Below, piece by piece: positions 23,237-35,171 of a DNA stretch of 64,000 bases. Both the position numbers and the translations under genes were made by a program. Under the pieces are notes generated by a model that saw only the letters and a list, made by a program, of their open reading frames with translations, searched no databases and was not told the origin of the DNA. How positions within the stretch are numbered: the stretch's first letter is position 1; the number at the start of each line of letters is the position of its first letter. Source of the DNA: Topomyia yanbarensis (lineage: Eukaryota; Arthropoda; Insecta; Diptera; Culicidae); contig NC_080672.1 of NCBI RefSeq assembly GCF_030247195.1, positions 305,195,115-305,259,114 of the forward strand. Reading direction: 5' to 3'.

Positions 23237-23528
23237 ACGTGCACATATTTCCGATCAGATAGAGCAAAAATCTTGCGATTTCGTTCAGTACAGCGAAAGT
23301 TATTCAAACTTAAAAACCTGGTAAAAATCACAGCAAATTGTTGAAACGGGACCCCAGTATTAAAATGTAAGAAGTATACAACTTCAAAAAGATTTTACTA
23401 TGATGCTTCTAGCAAAAAATGACACTGAATAACATAAGTTTCAAGTCATCTGGATCTAAACCACGCTCGTCAAAATATAAATTACCAAGGTTACTTTATC
23501 CAACACTCTAAATCAAAGTAGTTCTGAC

Positions 23529-23937
23529 CAGAGTTCCCATGAACATCGACAAGTTTGTACCTGTATACGAAATTTCGTGCACGCGTTCAACCTCAAACAT
23601 TCTACGCCTCGATGTACATGTTCGCCTGGAACGTCGAACCCAACGAACGAAACTCTAGTTCAAACATCAGTATGCGTACACGAGAACGGTTCACAAAAGG
23701 CAAAAAGAGTCAACGCTAATGATGATGGAAGTGAGAAAAAGAAAGCTGGTGCCACGAACCTGTGTGTACGAGAGGTGTACACACAATGTGTACGTACGTG
23801 GAGTTCAGTTGTGCAGGTGAAAATGTGCACGTGTTTTGGTACGAAATAGTGTGTTCGAATTCGTACACAAAATGTGGGTTTAGTATGAGCACAGAACCTG
23901 AGCGAACATTGTGTACGATGTTCATTTGGGAAGACTG
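23529..23937. mobile_element. 409-bp hAT-like MITE
   Basis: Ends are CAGAGTTCCCATGAACATCG on the left and, reverse-complemented, CAGTCTTCCCAAATGAACAT on the right. Flanking 8-bp repeats GTTCTGAC (23521-23528) and GTTCTAAC (23938-23945) differ at one base, indicating some age. The interior is full of GTGTAC/GTACAC words and encodes no transposase. Confidence 0.75.
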
Positions 23938-23945
23938 GTTCTAAC

Positions 23946-26037
23946 ATGTTGGTTGCATACCCAGAGCAGTAAAGTTCTGTTAATTGAAAGAAGCTTCCTA
24001 TCCCACTGTGAGGGGACTAGGCGTGAAGCGCGAATGCCAGAATAGTTAAAGTGATGTTCAGGCAAATATCTGAAATAGAAAATCTATTTCTATGCAGTAC
24101 GCATACTCGCTTACTGTGTGCTATCACGTGCGGCGATTTTGAGAGAGACTCGCGTACCAAAGTCGAGAATCCTGAAACTCTAAAATACGGCCAAGGTTTG
24201 GAGAAACACCCGGACCGTTCGGCCACTAAGTATTTTGTAATTAATCGGAATGAACAGGAATGCTTTATACTATTTCCCGAAATTCCGTATCTGGCGAGGA
24301 CGAGATTCGCAGTGCAACGAACATTGAAACATAAAAACCAATTGCTTTTACATTACTTATCAAAGACCCTCATGCACGCTATACCCTACTCGCTAGACGG
24401 CCGTGCCATGTCGACAGACTTCACAGAAAAAATAATGCAAGTGCTATGATCGCACCGATTACTAAGAAACCTCCCTGGCTGGCGATGGACAAGTGGTTTA
24501 TGAATCTAGTGATTTACCCTCTAAACTACCAGACGACGGCTCCAAAATATATCTGTAGGATCATATTATGTTTAGGCCAGACTAGCAGACAAGAGTCTGA
24601 CACCTACGCACGTGCTGCGTGAAAATTGTTTCGAAAGTATATTATATATCTTCTACTGCGGTATGCATCTCTGTTCATCTTGATATAAACCGAAAAATTT
24701 TCTTCCTGGAGATTCATATATTTGACAGAATAAATCATTTATGTCGCGATTGTCCTGATAAAAGCGATTTCATTATACCTGAACATAACGTTGAAATATT
24801 AATATTCCTATCTCCACCTAATTTCTATTTAGTAGATGATTGATCTCAATAATAATTCTGATAGTAATGCTGTATTTCTGACATGTTGCCTACTTCAGGA
24901 TATTGTCATTCTCAGAATTGAGTAATATTTTATATTTAATAATAAATCCCCTCAAGAATAAATTTATTAAATACAACACTAATAGTGATAGGTAAAGGTG
25001 GCTTCCTCTGTAGTGCATGACATACCATGCCGTTAAATAGAGGCCAATGAGAAGACCAGTTGACCTCACTATACTAATAACGTAATTGGTTACATACTCT
25101 TCTAGTGCCTATCGATTACCACGCTCTTCTGCCAGCATGCCGCGAACGATATGTTCATTTCATGCAGACGCATGATGACTGGTAATGCTTGCCTTGTAAG
25201 TATGTTTGTATGTACCAGCCAGCATATCGGCAGAACCAAACTCTGTTACCCCGCATCGATTTTCAGTCACTCCTTTGTCTACCCAAGGACAACGCGTAGT
25301 AGCAGTAGTATGTATACATACATACGACCAGACCAGAGCAAAGGTGAACCATCCCAACCCTATGTCAGCAGCATTGGAACTTTGTCCTTTCGTCGTTAAC
25401 ATGCACTTCTCGTTCTCACACTGATGTTTTTTTTCTTCTTTTCATTCATCCATATTCATATGCTCCGAAGTTGTCAAGTGCTGCTGCTGCTGCTGCAGCT
25501 GCAGTAGCAAAAACGTCAACAGCGCGCTCACTTCCGAGGGTCTTTGCCTCTTACGGCACGGCTCAACTCCCCCATCTCATGTTGACAATGCATTGCCGGA
25601 AAAAAAAATCCAGAACGAAACCGTACCAAGAAGCGTTTCTTCACAATTGCCCGCTGGCTGTGCTGGGCCGAGCAACCAGGAGGGAAATTGTTTGTAAACC
25701 ACCAACACATTCACTCACCTCATTTCGGTGAGTGTTGCCAGTACTAGTAGTTGTAGTAGTCGTTGTGTAGTAACCATTGCTAGCCACTCGCTCTTTACCT
25801 CTCTCGATTCCGTGGGGATGTGAGTGGTAATTGGACGACGCGACGCGAATGAAATGCACCTATCGGATGTATAGCTTTCTATAAACTTTTTCCAAATCAA
25901 TAGATCAAATATGATCTAAACAACAGCAGTTGGGTTTTTTATTAGTATTTTAGTTGTATTTATTGCATTCTATTACGTGTCCTTGCACAGTATCAGGAAT
26001 CAGTAGCGACTGGTTCAAATGGCACGTTCTCCATGTT
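23946..26037. other. no gene recognised; unique-looking sequence
   Basis: Includes a 132-codon frame at 24051-24449 without recognisable motifs, a CTG run near 25479-25500, and TAGTAGT repeats near 25742-25760. The GC-richer part at 25130-25870 could be regulatory or untranslated sequence of a host gene, but nothing specific supports that. Confidence 0.35.
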
Positions 26038-26600
26038 GATCGTAGCAGGGCCGTCGAAAGCGGCGGCGGGCCCCAAGGCTAGTGTTACTGACGGGCCCTT
26101 CTCAACTTACTTATTTGAATCTTGATTAGAGGACTTGTATATATTCATTCATATATCAAACTATGTTGCTGTTGCTAAAATTGCTATGGTTACGAGTTTT
26201 TCAATTAGCGGGTTCCTGGGTGGTTAACAACCTTATTAGAGGTATATGGAGATAATCCGTGTATTCGCACCACGTTTGTGTCATCGCCTTTATATATACA
26301 GAGGTACTGACTTCATGTTGCCACATTCAATGATATATTTAATTTTGCGCAATAAACGCTTCTACTTGATTATTAGTCTGAAAAATAATCAGTACACTAT
26401 GTCCAACTATGAAATTGTAAGGTATAGACATTGATCATCTTTACCTCCATTTGCAAATTTGATATTTTTAACATCTCCAACAGGTGATTTTAAGGGACAC
26501 CTCGAAAAGTAAACAGGAATACAGTTTGACCACAGTACGGCCATTTTCCGCTTTGATCGTCATTCATTTTTATTCACGTTCGACACAGTAGGTTAAAGTA

Positions 26601-27471
26601 GGGGAGACTGGGGCTAGTTGGCGGGGTTTTTTGGTTTCAATTTTTATCGCCGATTTTTTTAAAGTGTTTGATGCATTGTCTCCATTTTTAGAGACAAAAA
26701 TATGTGACGCGGAAAACCCGCTAACTTACCCCGGCCCCGGGGTAAGTTGGCGGTATGTGGGTATACGCCAAAAACTAAGCAATCAAATGGAGATTCAATT
26801 ACTTCAAGGGTCCTTTTGGAACGTGCTGAATGTCTTTTCGAGAAAACTGTATATTAACCGACATTTGCTATTATATTTCAGTTTCAATACCCCGCAATTT
26901 TGACTTTGACGCGTACTCCCTATACAAAAGAAAATTTTCGAAATTTTTTATGCAATTGGCCGGAATAAATGTTTCCTACATTGGCGAGATACACAAGAAA
27001 AAGATTTTCTTACTTTGGAGTGAATTCCAGAAATAAAAATATTTCATGATTTTATTGCACTGTAAATAGTACCGCCAACTTATCCCACGTGCAGCACCGC
27101 CAACTTGCCTCAACCGCATATTTTATTAAAAATTATTTAAAAAATTACTTTTGTTTGTGGATAGATGTAATATCTATACGGATGCTCTTTTCACGCACTA
27201 TCGAAAAATATAATCATACGGGAAATAGATTTAAAATCACTCTAAATAACGCAAAGCATTTAAAATTTAGAACATTTACGTGGTATACTCGAAAACACAA
27301 TATCACCCACAACTTCCACCAAACAAATCGTTTTGCAACAAAAACACATTGGATAACGGGTTTTACCTAACTTGAGGTACACAAGAAGAGCCAGCGCTAT
27401 ATGTCTAATTGAAACAGAGAAAAAGGAATTCCGCCAACTTACCTCAACCGCCAACTAGCCCCGGGCTCCCC
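26601..27471. mobile_element. 871-bp TA-target MITE, GGGGAG family, copy 2
   Basis: Begins GGGGAGACTGGGGCTAGTTG and ends GCCAACTAGCCCCGGGCTCC before the closing CC, between TA dinucleotides (26599-26600, 27472-27473). The internal palindrome, CTTACCCCGGCCCCGGGGTAAG, lies near 26724-26746. It shares the words CCGCCAACTTA and ATTCCTTTTTCTCTGTTTC with copy 1 in reverse orientation. Confidence 0.85.
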
Positions 27472-27605
27472 TACGATATTTTGCTTCTGTTGTTTAGACA
27501 AAATGATACACGGGTAGATTTATCTGTTGGTAGCGGTGGAGCAGTTTTTAGCTTTTGTTGTTAGCAAGAATAAGGTAGCAAATTCAGCTCGTAATTCTCG
27601 TTTAA

Positions 27606-28594
27606 CTCTACAACGGTTTCGTAACTTTTTCTATACGTAAACGGTTTTGTGGGTACATTCGTACCCCAGAATTAAAACCGCTCTAATATGCCTAGTTTTT
27701 ATTGAATTTATAATTAAATTAGATAGTTTTATTCAAAAATAAGCCAATCAAAGCAGCCTTTTCAAAAATAATCGTGCTTTGCAAATTTTTTAAGCACATT
27801 TTCATTTTTATACAATTTGTCCTAAAAATACGTCAACATCCCTTTTTAACCTTAATATTGCTATAACTTCGGAAGCTTCTTACCCGTTTTTTACTATCTA
27901 TACGGCGTTGTAAATATTATTAAATTGCCTTTTGAACAAATAGTAAATAATTCAAAAACCGACCAAAAAGTGCATTTATTCCGATGCTTGTTTGAACACC
28001 AAATACAATTACAATACAAATAGTAAATATACAGCAATATGCAGTAACGAAGTTAAAATAGGCGATGAAGGAACAGACCAGTGCATTGTACGTTCCAGAA
28101 CTTGGGCTACAGAAGATGAGGAATTGAGTGGTGCGTAGTACATATTATATACAAATCATATTTTGAAATCAAAACCAAAAAATACGATTACGATCCAAGC
28201 GCCTTTTCTAGTTACTTTGCTATAGTAGCATTATTAAATCAAATAACAGATTTAATTGTTCAGCAGTGTTGAAGCCTATACAATTTCACGCAAGTTACTA
28301 TGTATCGATATTTTGCTTATAAAAAAGATATAATAAATTTTCCGAATTATATACACATGATAAAACACTAACGTGAACGGTTTTGTGGGGTACATTTGTA
28401 CCCCAGACAAATTTTAAGCAGGCACTGTTAGGTTATTTAAGTGAAACAAATAGGTTGCACCAGCTTTAATGGAAGTTTAATAATCAAATTGATTTATGAT
28501 AAAGTTTGCTTGCAGTTAAAATAAACCGTAACGGAATAACAGGGATTGCAAATAGCTCTGGGGTACAAATGTACCCCACAAAACCGTTGTAGGA
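27606..28594. mobile_element. 989-bp TTAA-flanked (piggyBac-like) element, copy 1
   Basis: TTAA lies immediately outside both ends (27602-27605, 28595-28598). Inverted ends share CTACAACGGTTT, and both subterminal regions carry GGTTTTGTGGGGTACA followed by GTACCCCAG. TTAA duplication is the hallmark of piggyBac transposases. There is no transposase frame, so it is non-autonomous. A second copy is at 35140-37613. Confidence 0.75.
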
Positions 28595-29239
28595 TTAAAA
28601 ATATAGAACAACCGAGAAAATTTTCTAATCATAGCTTTTATGAAGGTTTTTTGGAAAGGAATGTGACGTTTTAATGTAGAAGTCGGTTTTAATACGCTGT
28701 TGGAATATGCAGTAATAGACAAAAAATGACACAGAACGCAGTAATAAGGAATTAAACGCAAATAAAACAACTGCGAGTACAGCGGGCAAACGACTGCTAG
28801 TACTGGTGATTGAATTGAATTGATTTCCTTATTTGGCACATAGCAATTGGCTTCTTATGGATATCACAAACATCTCTAGCGACGCCCAAAATTAGTGTTC
28901 CATCTTAACACAAAGCATTTTTGGCGAAAAATTATTTTAACGTGCTATAAAAATACAAATATACAAATAAAAATTTATTTCAATTACCGGTTAATTAAGG
29001 TCAGTCTACTTTCTCATCCCTCCCGGAGTCCAAGCTAAAATCGTTCCGCCATAGATCCCCTGCAAAAACTAGCCCCACTGTGGATAAATTGTGTTGCTAT
29101 TGTTTTTTTGGCAATGTTCTTTGAGACCAGCTATTCGAGAAGCGAAACAATTACTAAAAGTGAAAAAGGTGCTCAATGTGGCAGGAGCTAATATCCTACA
29201 ATTGCACCATATAAAACATTAATCACAGTCATTCGTTAC

Positions 29240-29790
29240 GCGAAACAACATACAACACGCCAACGAATGCGGCAACGTTAACTAAAGCATCCCCGTATAT
29301 ATAGACAACGGCTCTAAACAGGTGCGCTTACACGATTTATCTCTGCCCACTCCTGACATGGCGATAAAAAAAAAGTTTATATCAAGGTACGGAGAAATGG
29401 ATTTAATAACATTGAGGAACATTTTCCAGGGTAATTCTAATCCTTTTCCTGTGGTGAGAATGCTTGTGAACAAACTAATTCCTTTTTACAAAACCATTTT
29501 ATGCATATTAACCGAACATGGAACATCTCATCAGACAACACCGGTTATGCACCCAGGGCAGATTCCTATGCGAAAATTCTCCAAAAAACACTGCATCACC
29601 TAAAACATTGTACAGAAGTAGCTAAGAAAAGTCCGCCTACTATAACCGCTAACAGCACATCGTTATCTTATGCCAAACCACAAAAAGCTTCAAAACCAAG
29701 ATTTGTGGATCTTATAGAAACAAATATTCACTCAATAAAATACTCCCAGTGTCTGCAATCCAACAACCGGTTCCACCAGTAAAGAAACCG
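29240..29790 (+). pseudogene. fragment of a LINE ORF1 (gag-like) protein
   Basis: The plus strand near 29290-29600 reads HPVYIDNGSKQVRLHDLSLP followed by MDLITLRNIFQGN and FPVVRMLVNKLIPFYKTILC. A minus-strand frame at 32338-32030 carries the related block KVPVYIESDYTDVRLHDLSP, so both derive from one ORF1 family. No zinc knuckles remain and stops follow near 29600. The family name is not certain. Confidence 0.6.
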
Positions 29791-30129
29791 AACGCAGAAG
29801 AGGACGGATACGTCCGTGTGCTTGCATTTCTGTTTGGCGCTGTTCTCTTCGAAAATACATTGAATTGGCTTCTGAACGTTTTGTAAAGTATTCTGCCAAT
29901 TCAAACAAAAAACTCGGTTTTGTTGACCTAGTACATAAAGTAGACAACTCCTCTAAGAACGTTTGTTTTAACAAATGTTAAATATATCGTCGGTTGTCAC
30001 GGTAAAGATGGACACGTCTATCGATACCAGGACACGTGTTAGTGAACTCGGGTGATTCGTAGTTATACTGCCTAAGCTCGACCCTCATTAACAGAAGACA
30101 AAGATTAAGCCCGTACGATATTAAGCCTG

Positions 30130-30300
30130 TTCTAATGACCCTGCCACTTCTAGTTTTCCGATCTGTTTACTTCACATCCTTGCTCTCACTTGAGTACTAT
30201 GGCTCTAATTTTCATAAATTTCCCTACCCAGTAATCTCTAGCTAATTGAATGTCGTTAAAATGTAAAAAGAAAATGTGACTAACATAGTCGAAATAAAAA
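30130..30300 (+). repeat. LINE 3'-tail-like repeat, related to 52120-52270
   Basis: Shares CTAGCTAATTNAATGTCGTT and neighbouring words (TTCCTATCTGT, TTTCCCTACCCAGTAATCTC) with 52120-52270. Both copies lie inside hAT-like insertions and end in A-rich sequence, as expected for 3' tails of a LINE family. Confidence 0.5.
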
Positions 30301-30582
30301 AGGAAAAAAGTTAAATATAAAATAAAGCTCTGGTATCCACAATTTCGAATTCTCAAGTTATTAGATTAAAATGTCTTTCAAATTTTTCTCCGCTTTCATC
30401 ATATGACAATTTAATAGGGTGAATAATTACAAAGAAATTACAATTCTTATTTTTCTTGCTCTTCTATGAATACCAGACGTTTTCACCCATCTTCCGGATA
30501 AAAATTCGGGCCCCCAAACGCGACCCGGGCCCCAGGGCAATTGCCCCGGCTGACTCCCCCTCTCATCGGGCCTGGATCGTAG

Positions 30583-30880
30583 ATTTGTGCCTTGCCGTGA
30601 TTTGTCTTTTCATCATTTTCCTAATGGGAAGGAGAATAACGACTACAACATAGACAATGCGGAAGTATTTTTAACTCCCAAGGAAATATAAGACACTTCT
30701 CAATGAGCGCATATATCAACACCCCCGAGGAGATATTGAGATAATAGTACGACCCCCGAAGAGATATTGTCATTCAAATACGGCTTCAACTATAGCTCTT
30801 TACCACACTGGGTTGTGAACAATAACACATCCTTGAGTTTAAGCTATCTGTACATAGGATCATCTATGTATGTAGAATCA
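30583..30880. other. no gene recognised
   Basis: Contains three local copies of CCCCCGAAGAGATATTG-like words near 30675-30775. Nothing else was seen. Confidence 0.35.
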
Positions 30881-30899
30881 GAAATCCGAACACGCTATT

Positions 30900-31112
30900 G
30901 CATTACTAAAGGGCAGTTACTTATCAAATGATATGAAGTTCCGTAATCGGATCACAAAGATCACACGAATAATACTCAGCACGTTGAATGGTAGTCATGT
31001 GATAATTGAGTTTGCAATGTCCAGTCAGCGCCCTGGCTATAATACTGCAATTGTGCTTGGAAAAATGTAACAAATTCTTTGACATTTTCGGAAAGTTTTT
31101 GTTTGAGCGCAA
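30900..31112 (-). pseudogene. LINE C-terminal tail after RNase H
   Basis: The minus-strand frame contains SIIARALTGHCKLNYHMTTI followed by QRAEYYSCDLCDP. This LTGHxxLNxHL...CxxC pattern is the zinc-binding tail that follows RNase H in many LINEs. It is a short isolated piece. Confidence 0.65.
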
Positions 31113-31129
31113 GTTTGCCAGCTACGCCA

Positions 31130-31760
31130 ATGGTTGACATGTTTGGATGCAACTCAAAAGCGAATCTTGTGTTTTATCCGACGTATCGCAAGTGGTGAAA
31201 CTGTTTCTGGAGCAACGAAGTCAGTCGCAGCACTACTACTACTATCGCTCAGGCTAGAGCCTTGTTGTCTCTTGCTGTATGCAGAAGCCGTCGCCACTCC
31301 ACTCGGTCCATTGCTGCTTGTCGCCAACCTCGCAGTCTTCGATGGGTCCGCAGGTTGTCCTCTGTCTGGTCGATCCACCGAGCTCGCTGTGCGGCCTGTC
31401 TTCTTGTTCCTGTTGGGTCGCCTTCAAGAACCATTTTCACCAAGTCGTCGTCCGACATTCATTCGACGTGTCCAGCCTACCGCAAACGTCCTATTTGTGC
31501 GGTATGCGCAATGGATGGTTCTTCCAGCAGCTGATGCAACTCATGGTTCATTCGCCTGCGACACGTTCCGTCTTCCATCTGCACGCCACCATAGATGGTA
31601 CGCAAAACCTTTCGTTCGAAAACTTCAAGGGCGCGGTGGTCCTCCACGAGCATAGTTCAGGTCTCGTGGCCGTAGAGGACACCCGGTCTAATCAGCGTCT
31701 TGTAAATAATCATTTTCATGCGGCGGCAAATTTCGTTCGACCGGAGCGTCCTCCGGAGTC
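31130..31760 (-). pseudogene. C-terminal part of an RTE-like endonuclease/reverse transcriptase
   Basis: The minus strand reads LIRPGVLYGHET, a stop in place of Trp, then EDHRALEVFERKVLRTIYGG, MNHELHQLLEEPSIAHTAQI, GRLR, another stop for Trp, AGHVE, a stop, then LEGDPTGTRRQAAQRARWID and ending WRRLLHTARDNKALA with a stop. This matches the LYGSETW...RLRWAGHVxRM...RPxxRW tail common to RTE-type and related LINE proteins. Three in-frame stops show it is dead. It sits between two other minus-strand LINE pieces. Confidence 0.8.
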
Positions 31761-32029
31761 CAAATTTCCCGCCAAGATTCGTCTCTGAATTTCGCTGTTG
31801 GTATCATTGTCGGCGGATACCAGTGAGCCCAAGTCGCAGCACTAGCTCTAGCCAATTCGTCCGTCCATTCATTTACAGTAATACCGGAACGACCAAGTAC
31901 CCGTAGAAGGCAGATAGCAATGCAAATGCTAAGTTATTCGATTAGAGTTCATCATGCCATCACTAATTTCGACCTCGAATTTGCCGAATTATGTTCTTTA
32001 GGGGAGCCTGACTGCAAAAATAGATTCTT

Positions 32030-32338
32030 TTACCACAAATTCTCTGTTGAAGTGCCAATTACAATCGGCGACGACATGCATTTTGCAATTTGTTCACGAG
32101 GGGTACGAGGTGATAGGTCATGAAGCCTTACATCTGTATAGTCACTTTCAATATACACGGGAACCTTAATTCCAACGTTGTCACTTTCAACCACGTGTTT
32201 TAAATTTAGTTTTAAAACGAATCTGTCGGCTTGCGCCAACCTGTTGAATGATATTAATACTGCATTGCGATGATTATACTGAAGGTGCGCGAGTTCCGTG
32301 AGCCTAAGTTGCATTTTTACCTTCAGAAAGTATTTCAC
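32030..32338 (-). pseudogene. fragment of a LINE ORF1 (gag-like) protein
   Basis: A 102-codon minus-strand frame with VKMQLRLTELAHLQYNHRNA, LISFNRLAQADRFVLKL and the VPVYIESDYTDVRLHDLSP block. The last block matches the plus-strand fragment at 29290. The region before VRLHDL is typical of ORF1 proteins in RNase H-type mosquito LINEs. It is truncated on both sides. Confidence 0.6.
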
Positions 32339-34105
32339 TTCACAAAAACTCGGTCACATCGAACAAAATTCAAAGTCAACGACCGCGACGTTCGGTCGCA
32401 GTAAAGCATTTTCATCAAGTGTCTCTTTATGACAAGAATAATCCGATGTTTTCTTTTGTTCTCGAGACAATGCACACTAGATCGAGAGGCCTGTTGATCA
32501 CTTTCTCTCGATTGTACGTCTCGCTCAGGCCGAAGTAAAATTTAAACTGTTCATTCGTCTCTGTTTATTGCACGTAGCGAAAGTGTAACGACGAATCAAA
32601 CGCATGAAACTTGAAAACGAAAAAGAAGAAGATCTGTGCACCAAGAGCTGCACAACTTCGCGCAAAGAGCCACCTTGAAGAGCCACGCTGGCAACCAGGT
32701 AGGAAGGCGAATCAAACTACAATTCAGATTAAGTTTGATCGGAAGAATGTCTTTAAAACATTTTTTGGTTACCTTCTCTGCTTCCGTGCGCGTGGGACCA
32801 AGATTCACCAAGAGGCTCTTTTTTTATTTCTACTCTTTGAGGTGTGCAGCCATGGAGTAGAATGCACGTATGGGAGCAACACACATCGGAGTGAAGAGGT
32901 TTATTGTGAAAGAGAAGAGCGGTGGTCCGCATGAGAAGTGCAAAGAGCTTCGCATAGTGCGTAGGCCATTTGACACAAAATATAAATCTTTTCAGAAACC
33001 TGTTACATCTTTGAATTCCAAAACAAGTTCGAGTATCCAGGGGTCCATCAATGAAGTAGAAACACTAGAAAGTTAGTTAGCCATTCTTCAAATCTTGGAA
33101 TTTTCACCAATATTTTAAAACTATCTGAAATGGGGAAGTGCCCGGACGTGTTGTCGTTAACGTCCAATATTTTTCAAAGTTTTTCAGTGATATAAAATAT
33201 ATTCAACAAGAAAATGAAGTCAAACGTTTAGTAGGTAGTTTTTCCTGTTGAGTTACATGTTAGTAGGTTGGAATATCGCGAGAAAAGTGAGATTTGGCAT
33301 AGAAATTTGTCATCACAACTTTGCCATTGAATTATGTGAAGCAAGACGCATAAAAATACGCCTGTTCGTTCCGCTTAGCGCCTGCAGCGCCGCATGGACC
33401 AAAGTAGCTGATGCAACAATTTCACGGATGGAGGAGAATTCTTCACAGAAATCTCATAAATTTATTTATTCAGAGCTGGTGAGATCGTTTCATGTCATTT
33501 TCATATTATTTTCATTCTTGTAGTGCGAATATATTGCAAATATCCAATTGATACGTGGATGTATTCGCGCGGGGCTTATTGTATATGAAGGCGGTCTCAG
33601 AATGTACGTGTAGGAACAGGCATTCATGAAATGGGTCGTCGGATGTACAGTAGAGCTATCGCCTTTCATTGTTTACACACACACATTTTAAAACTATCTG
33701 AAACAATGGTTCTCAAATTGGTCTAATATGTCAAATCATTTTTATCTAAAACTTTGTTACATTTGCCCATGTCCCATTAAGTTAAAAACATTGTTAAATC
33801 CTAAATTTGTTTATAGGAGATAGGGAGAGAAAAAATAAATTAGGAAAACAAACGCGCCGTTTCAAATCTCGAGTGTCGCTACCAAAGGCAAAAACGCATT
33901 TTTCCAGAAATCCCCTCACACAGTACGCCTCACTCTTGGCGTTTGGCTCCATCCGCCCTAATTGGTAGCGACCAGGGCTAGAAAGGGCTCATCATAGACC
34001 GAAGAGGAGATCTCGCTCTCTTTGATTTTGACTATGGTACTGTGCAGACGTTCTTCGGTCGTGGAAGAAAAATTAAAGGTCGCGTGTGTAGCCAAAGGGC
34101 TAATA
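32339..34105. other. no gene recognised
   Basis: Several chance frames near 32600-32940 and 33248-33523 show no conserved motif. No paired termini were found. Confidence 0.35.
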
Positions 34106-34420
34106 CTAAAATGTTTTAAGTGACACGAATTGTATTAAAAAGGGAGCGAAGAAACGTAGGGTTCGTAGATCCGGCGCGTCAAAACCGGCCAGAATTACCA
34201 CAAAAGTGTCGCGTGTGGCGCCCAGACGGAAGAGAAAATCCGTCCGTACAAAACCCCGACGAAAAATGGAAATTACACCTTGCGCACGAGTTCGGATGTG
34301 AAGTCCGCCGTCGGTAGTGTGTTCCCTATACCCGCGAATAGTTTTCCACCCGGTTAAGTCGACATACCTCGTTACCCTGAAAAGCTTCCGCGACGTCTCC
34401 CCAAAACCAACCAAAAAGTA
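34106..34420 (+). other. possible LTR-retrotransposon leader remnant
   Basis: Contains GTGTGGCGCCCAGACGG (near 34210), similar in form to tRNA primer-binding sites (TGGCGCCC) that follow a left LTR. No matching LTR pair or gag/pol frame was found, so this may be coincidence. Confidence 0.2.
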
Positions 34421-34508
34421 GGATCAGTGCGTGGCATAGTGTGAGAGTGAGTGACGCGATCGAGGAAAGTGGCGCGAGCCAGAGTCGGCGTGAAACTGCG
34501 ACCGGAGA

Positions 34509-34773
34509 AGAATTCTTGAGCGTTTTTTCAAAACGACATATCTGCAATGAGTTACTCTCTTTGTTTACTTTCTTTTCTGTTAATAATTCGGTCACTTTAA
34601 CATTTATCCCTCAACTCTTTGCATAATATGCTAGTTAAAACCACCGTCTTTTGATCTGTACTGTAAAATAAGTGAAAAGTGTTATAGCGACGCCGTAAAA
34701 ATCGAAAGAGAAAGTAAACAAAGAGAGTAACTCATTGCAGATATGACTTTTTGAAAAAAACGCTCAAGAATTA
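34509..34773. repeat. foldback MITE, about 68-bp arms
   Basis: The left arm (34509-34576) contains ATTCTTGAGCGTTTTTTCAA and TATCTGCAATGAGTTACTCT. The right arm (34703-34773) is its inverted copy with one or two small gaps. A 126-bp spacer separates them. Confidence 0.8.
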
Positions 34774-34859
34774 TCGAAGCAGATAGGAGCATCCAGAGGT
34801 TATAGTCAAAGGTAAGTCGCATGCTTGTGCTAGCCAGTAACAGTCATAGTTACAACTTC

Positions 34860-35139
34860 ATTCCATATACTACATTTTGACAGTTTATCAATTTCATGTA
34901 TTTTATTAGTTTTGTTTATTATAAGCGTTTTGAATACTGTACTAATTTTAAATATATGATCATTTCATTTTAATTATATTCTTTCCATTCATTTCGGTCA
35001 TCTGGAATAATTTTATTAATATCTTCTATTTCATTCGTTTAATTACTTGGATGCATTATGATCAGTTTATTCATTTCATACATTTAACTAATGTTACTGT
35101 TTTCATTTCATGCATTGTATCCAGTTATCATGATTTTAA
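34860..35139. repeat. AT-rich TTCATTTTATTCATT low-complexity tract, part 1
   Basis: Degenerate repeats of TTCATTT/TTATTCAT words that resume after the TTAA element at 37620, indicating that the element inserted into this tract. Confidence 0.6.
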
Positions 35140-35171
35140 CCTTACAACGATTTCGTGACTTTTTCTATACG

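Larger units (their letters stand above)
26046..30574. mobile_element. 4.5-kb hAT-like composite insertion
   Basis: A perfect 8-bp target duplication, GATCGTAG, flanks the unit (26038-26045 and 30575-30582). The ends are CAGGGCCGTCGAAAGC and, reverse-complemented, CAGGCCCGATGAGAGG, an imperfect short inverted repeat. GGGCCCC-rich subterminal sequence occurs at both ends. No transposase frame was found. The interior has accumulated other elements: a TA-target MITE (26601-27471), a TTAA-flanked element (27606-28594) and LINE ORF1-like sequence (29240-29790). Confidence 0.75.

Noticed and set aside
24051..24449. 132-codon plus-strand frame
   Set aside because: No motif, splice context or composition bias; consistent with a chance frame.
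31134..31788. Plus-strand frames of about 170 codons
   Set aside because: Shadows of the minus-strand RTE-like tail, whose motifs are clear on the other strand.
34200..34240. LTR retrotransposon primer-binding site
   Set aside because: TGGCGCCC alone is weak; no paired LTRs, polypurine tract or gag/pol frame was found nearby. Kept only as a low-confidence note.
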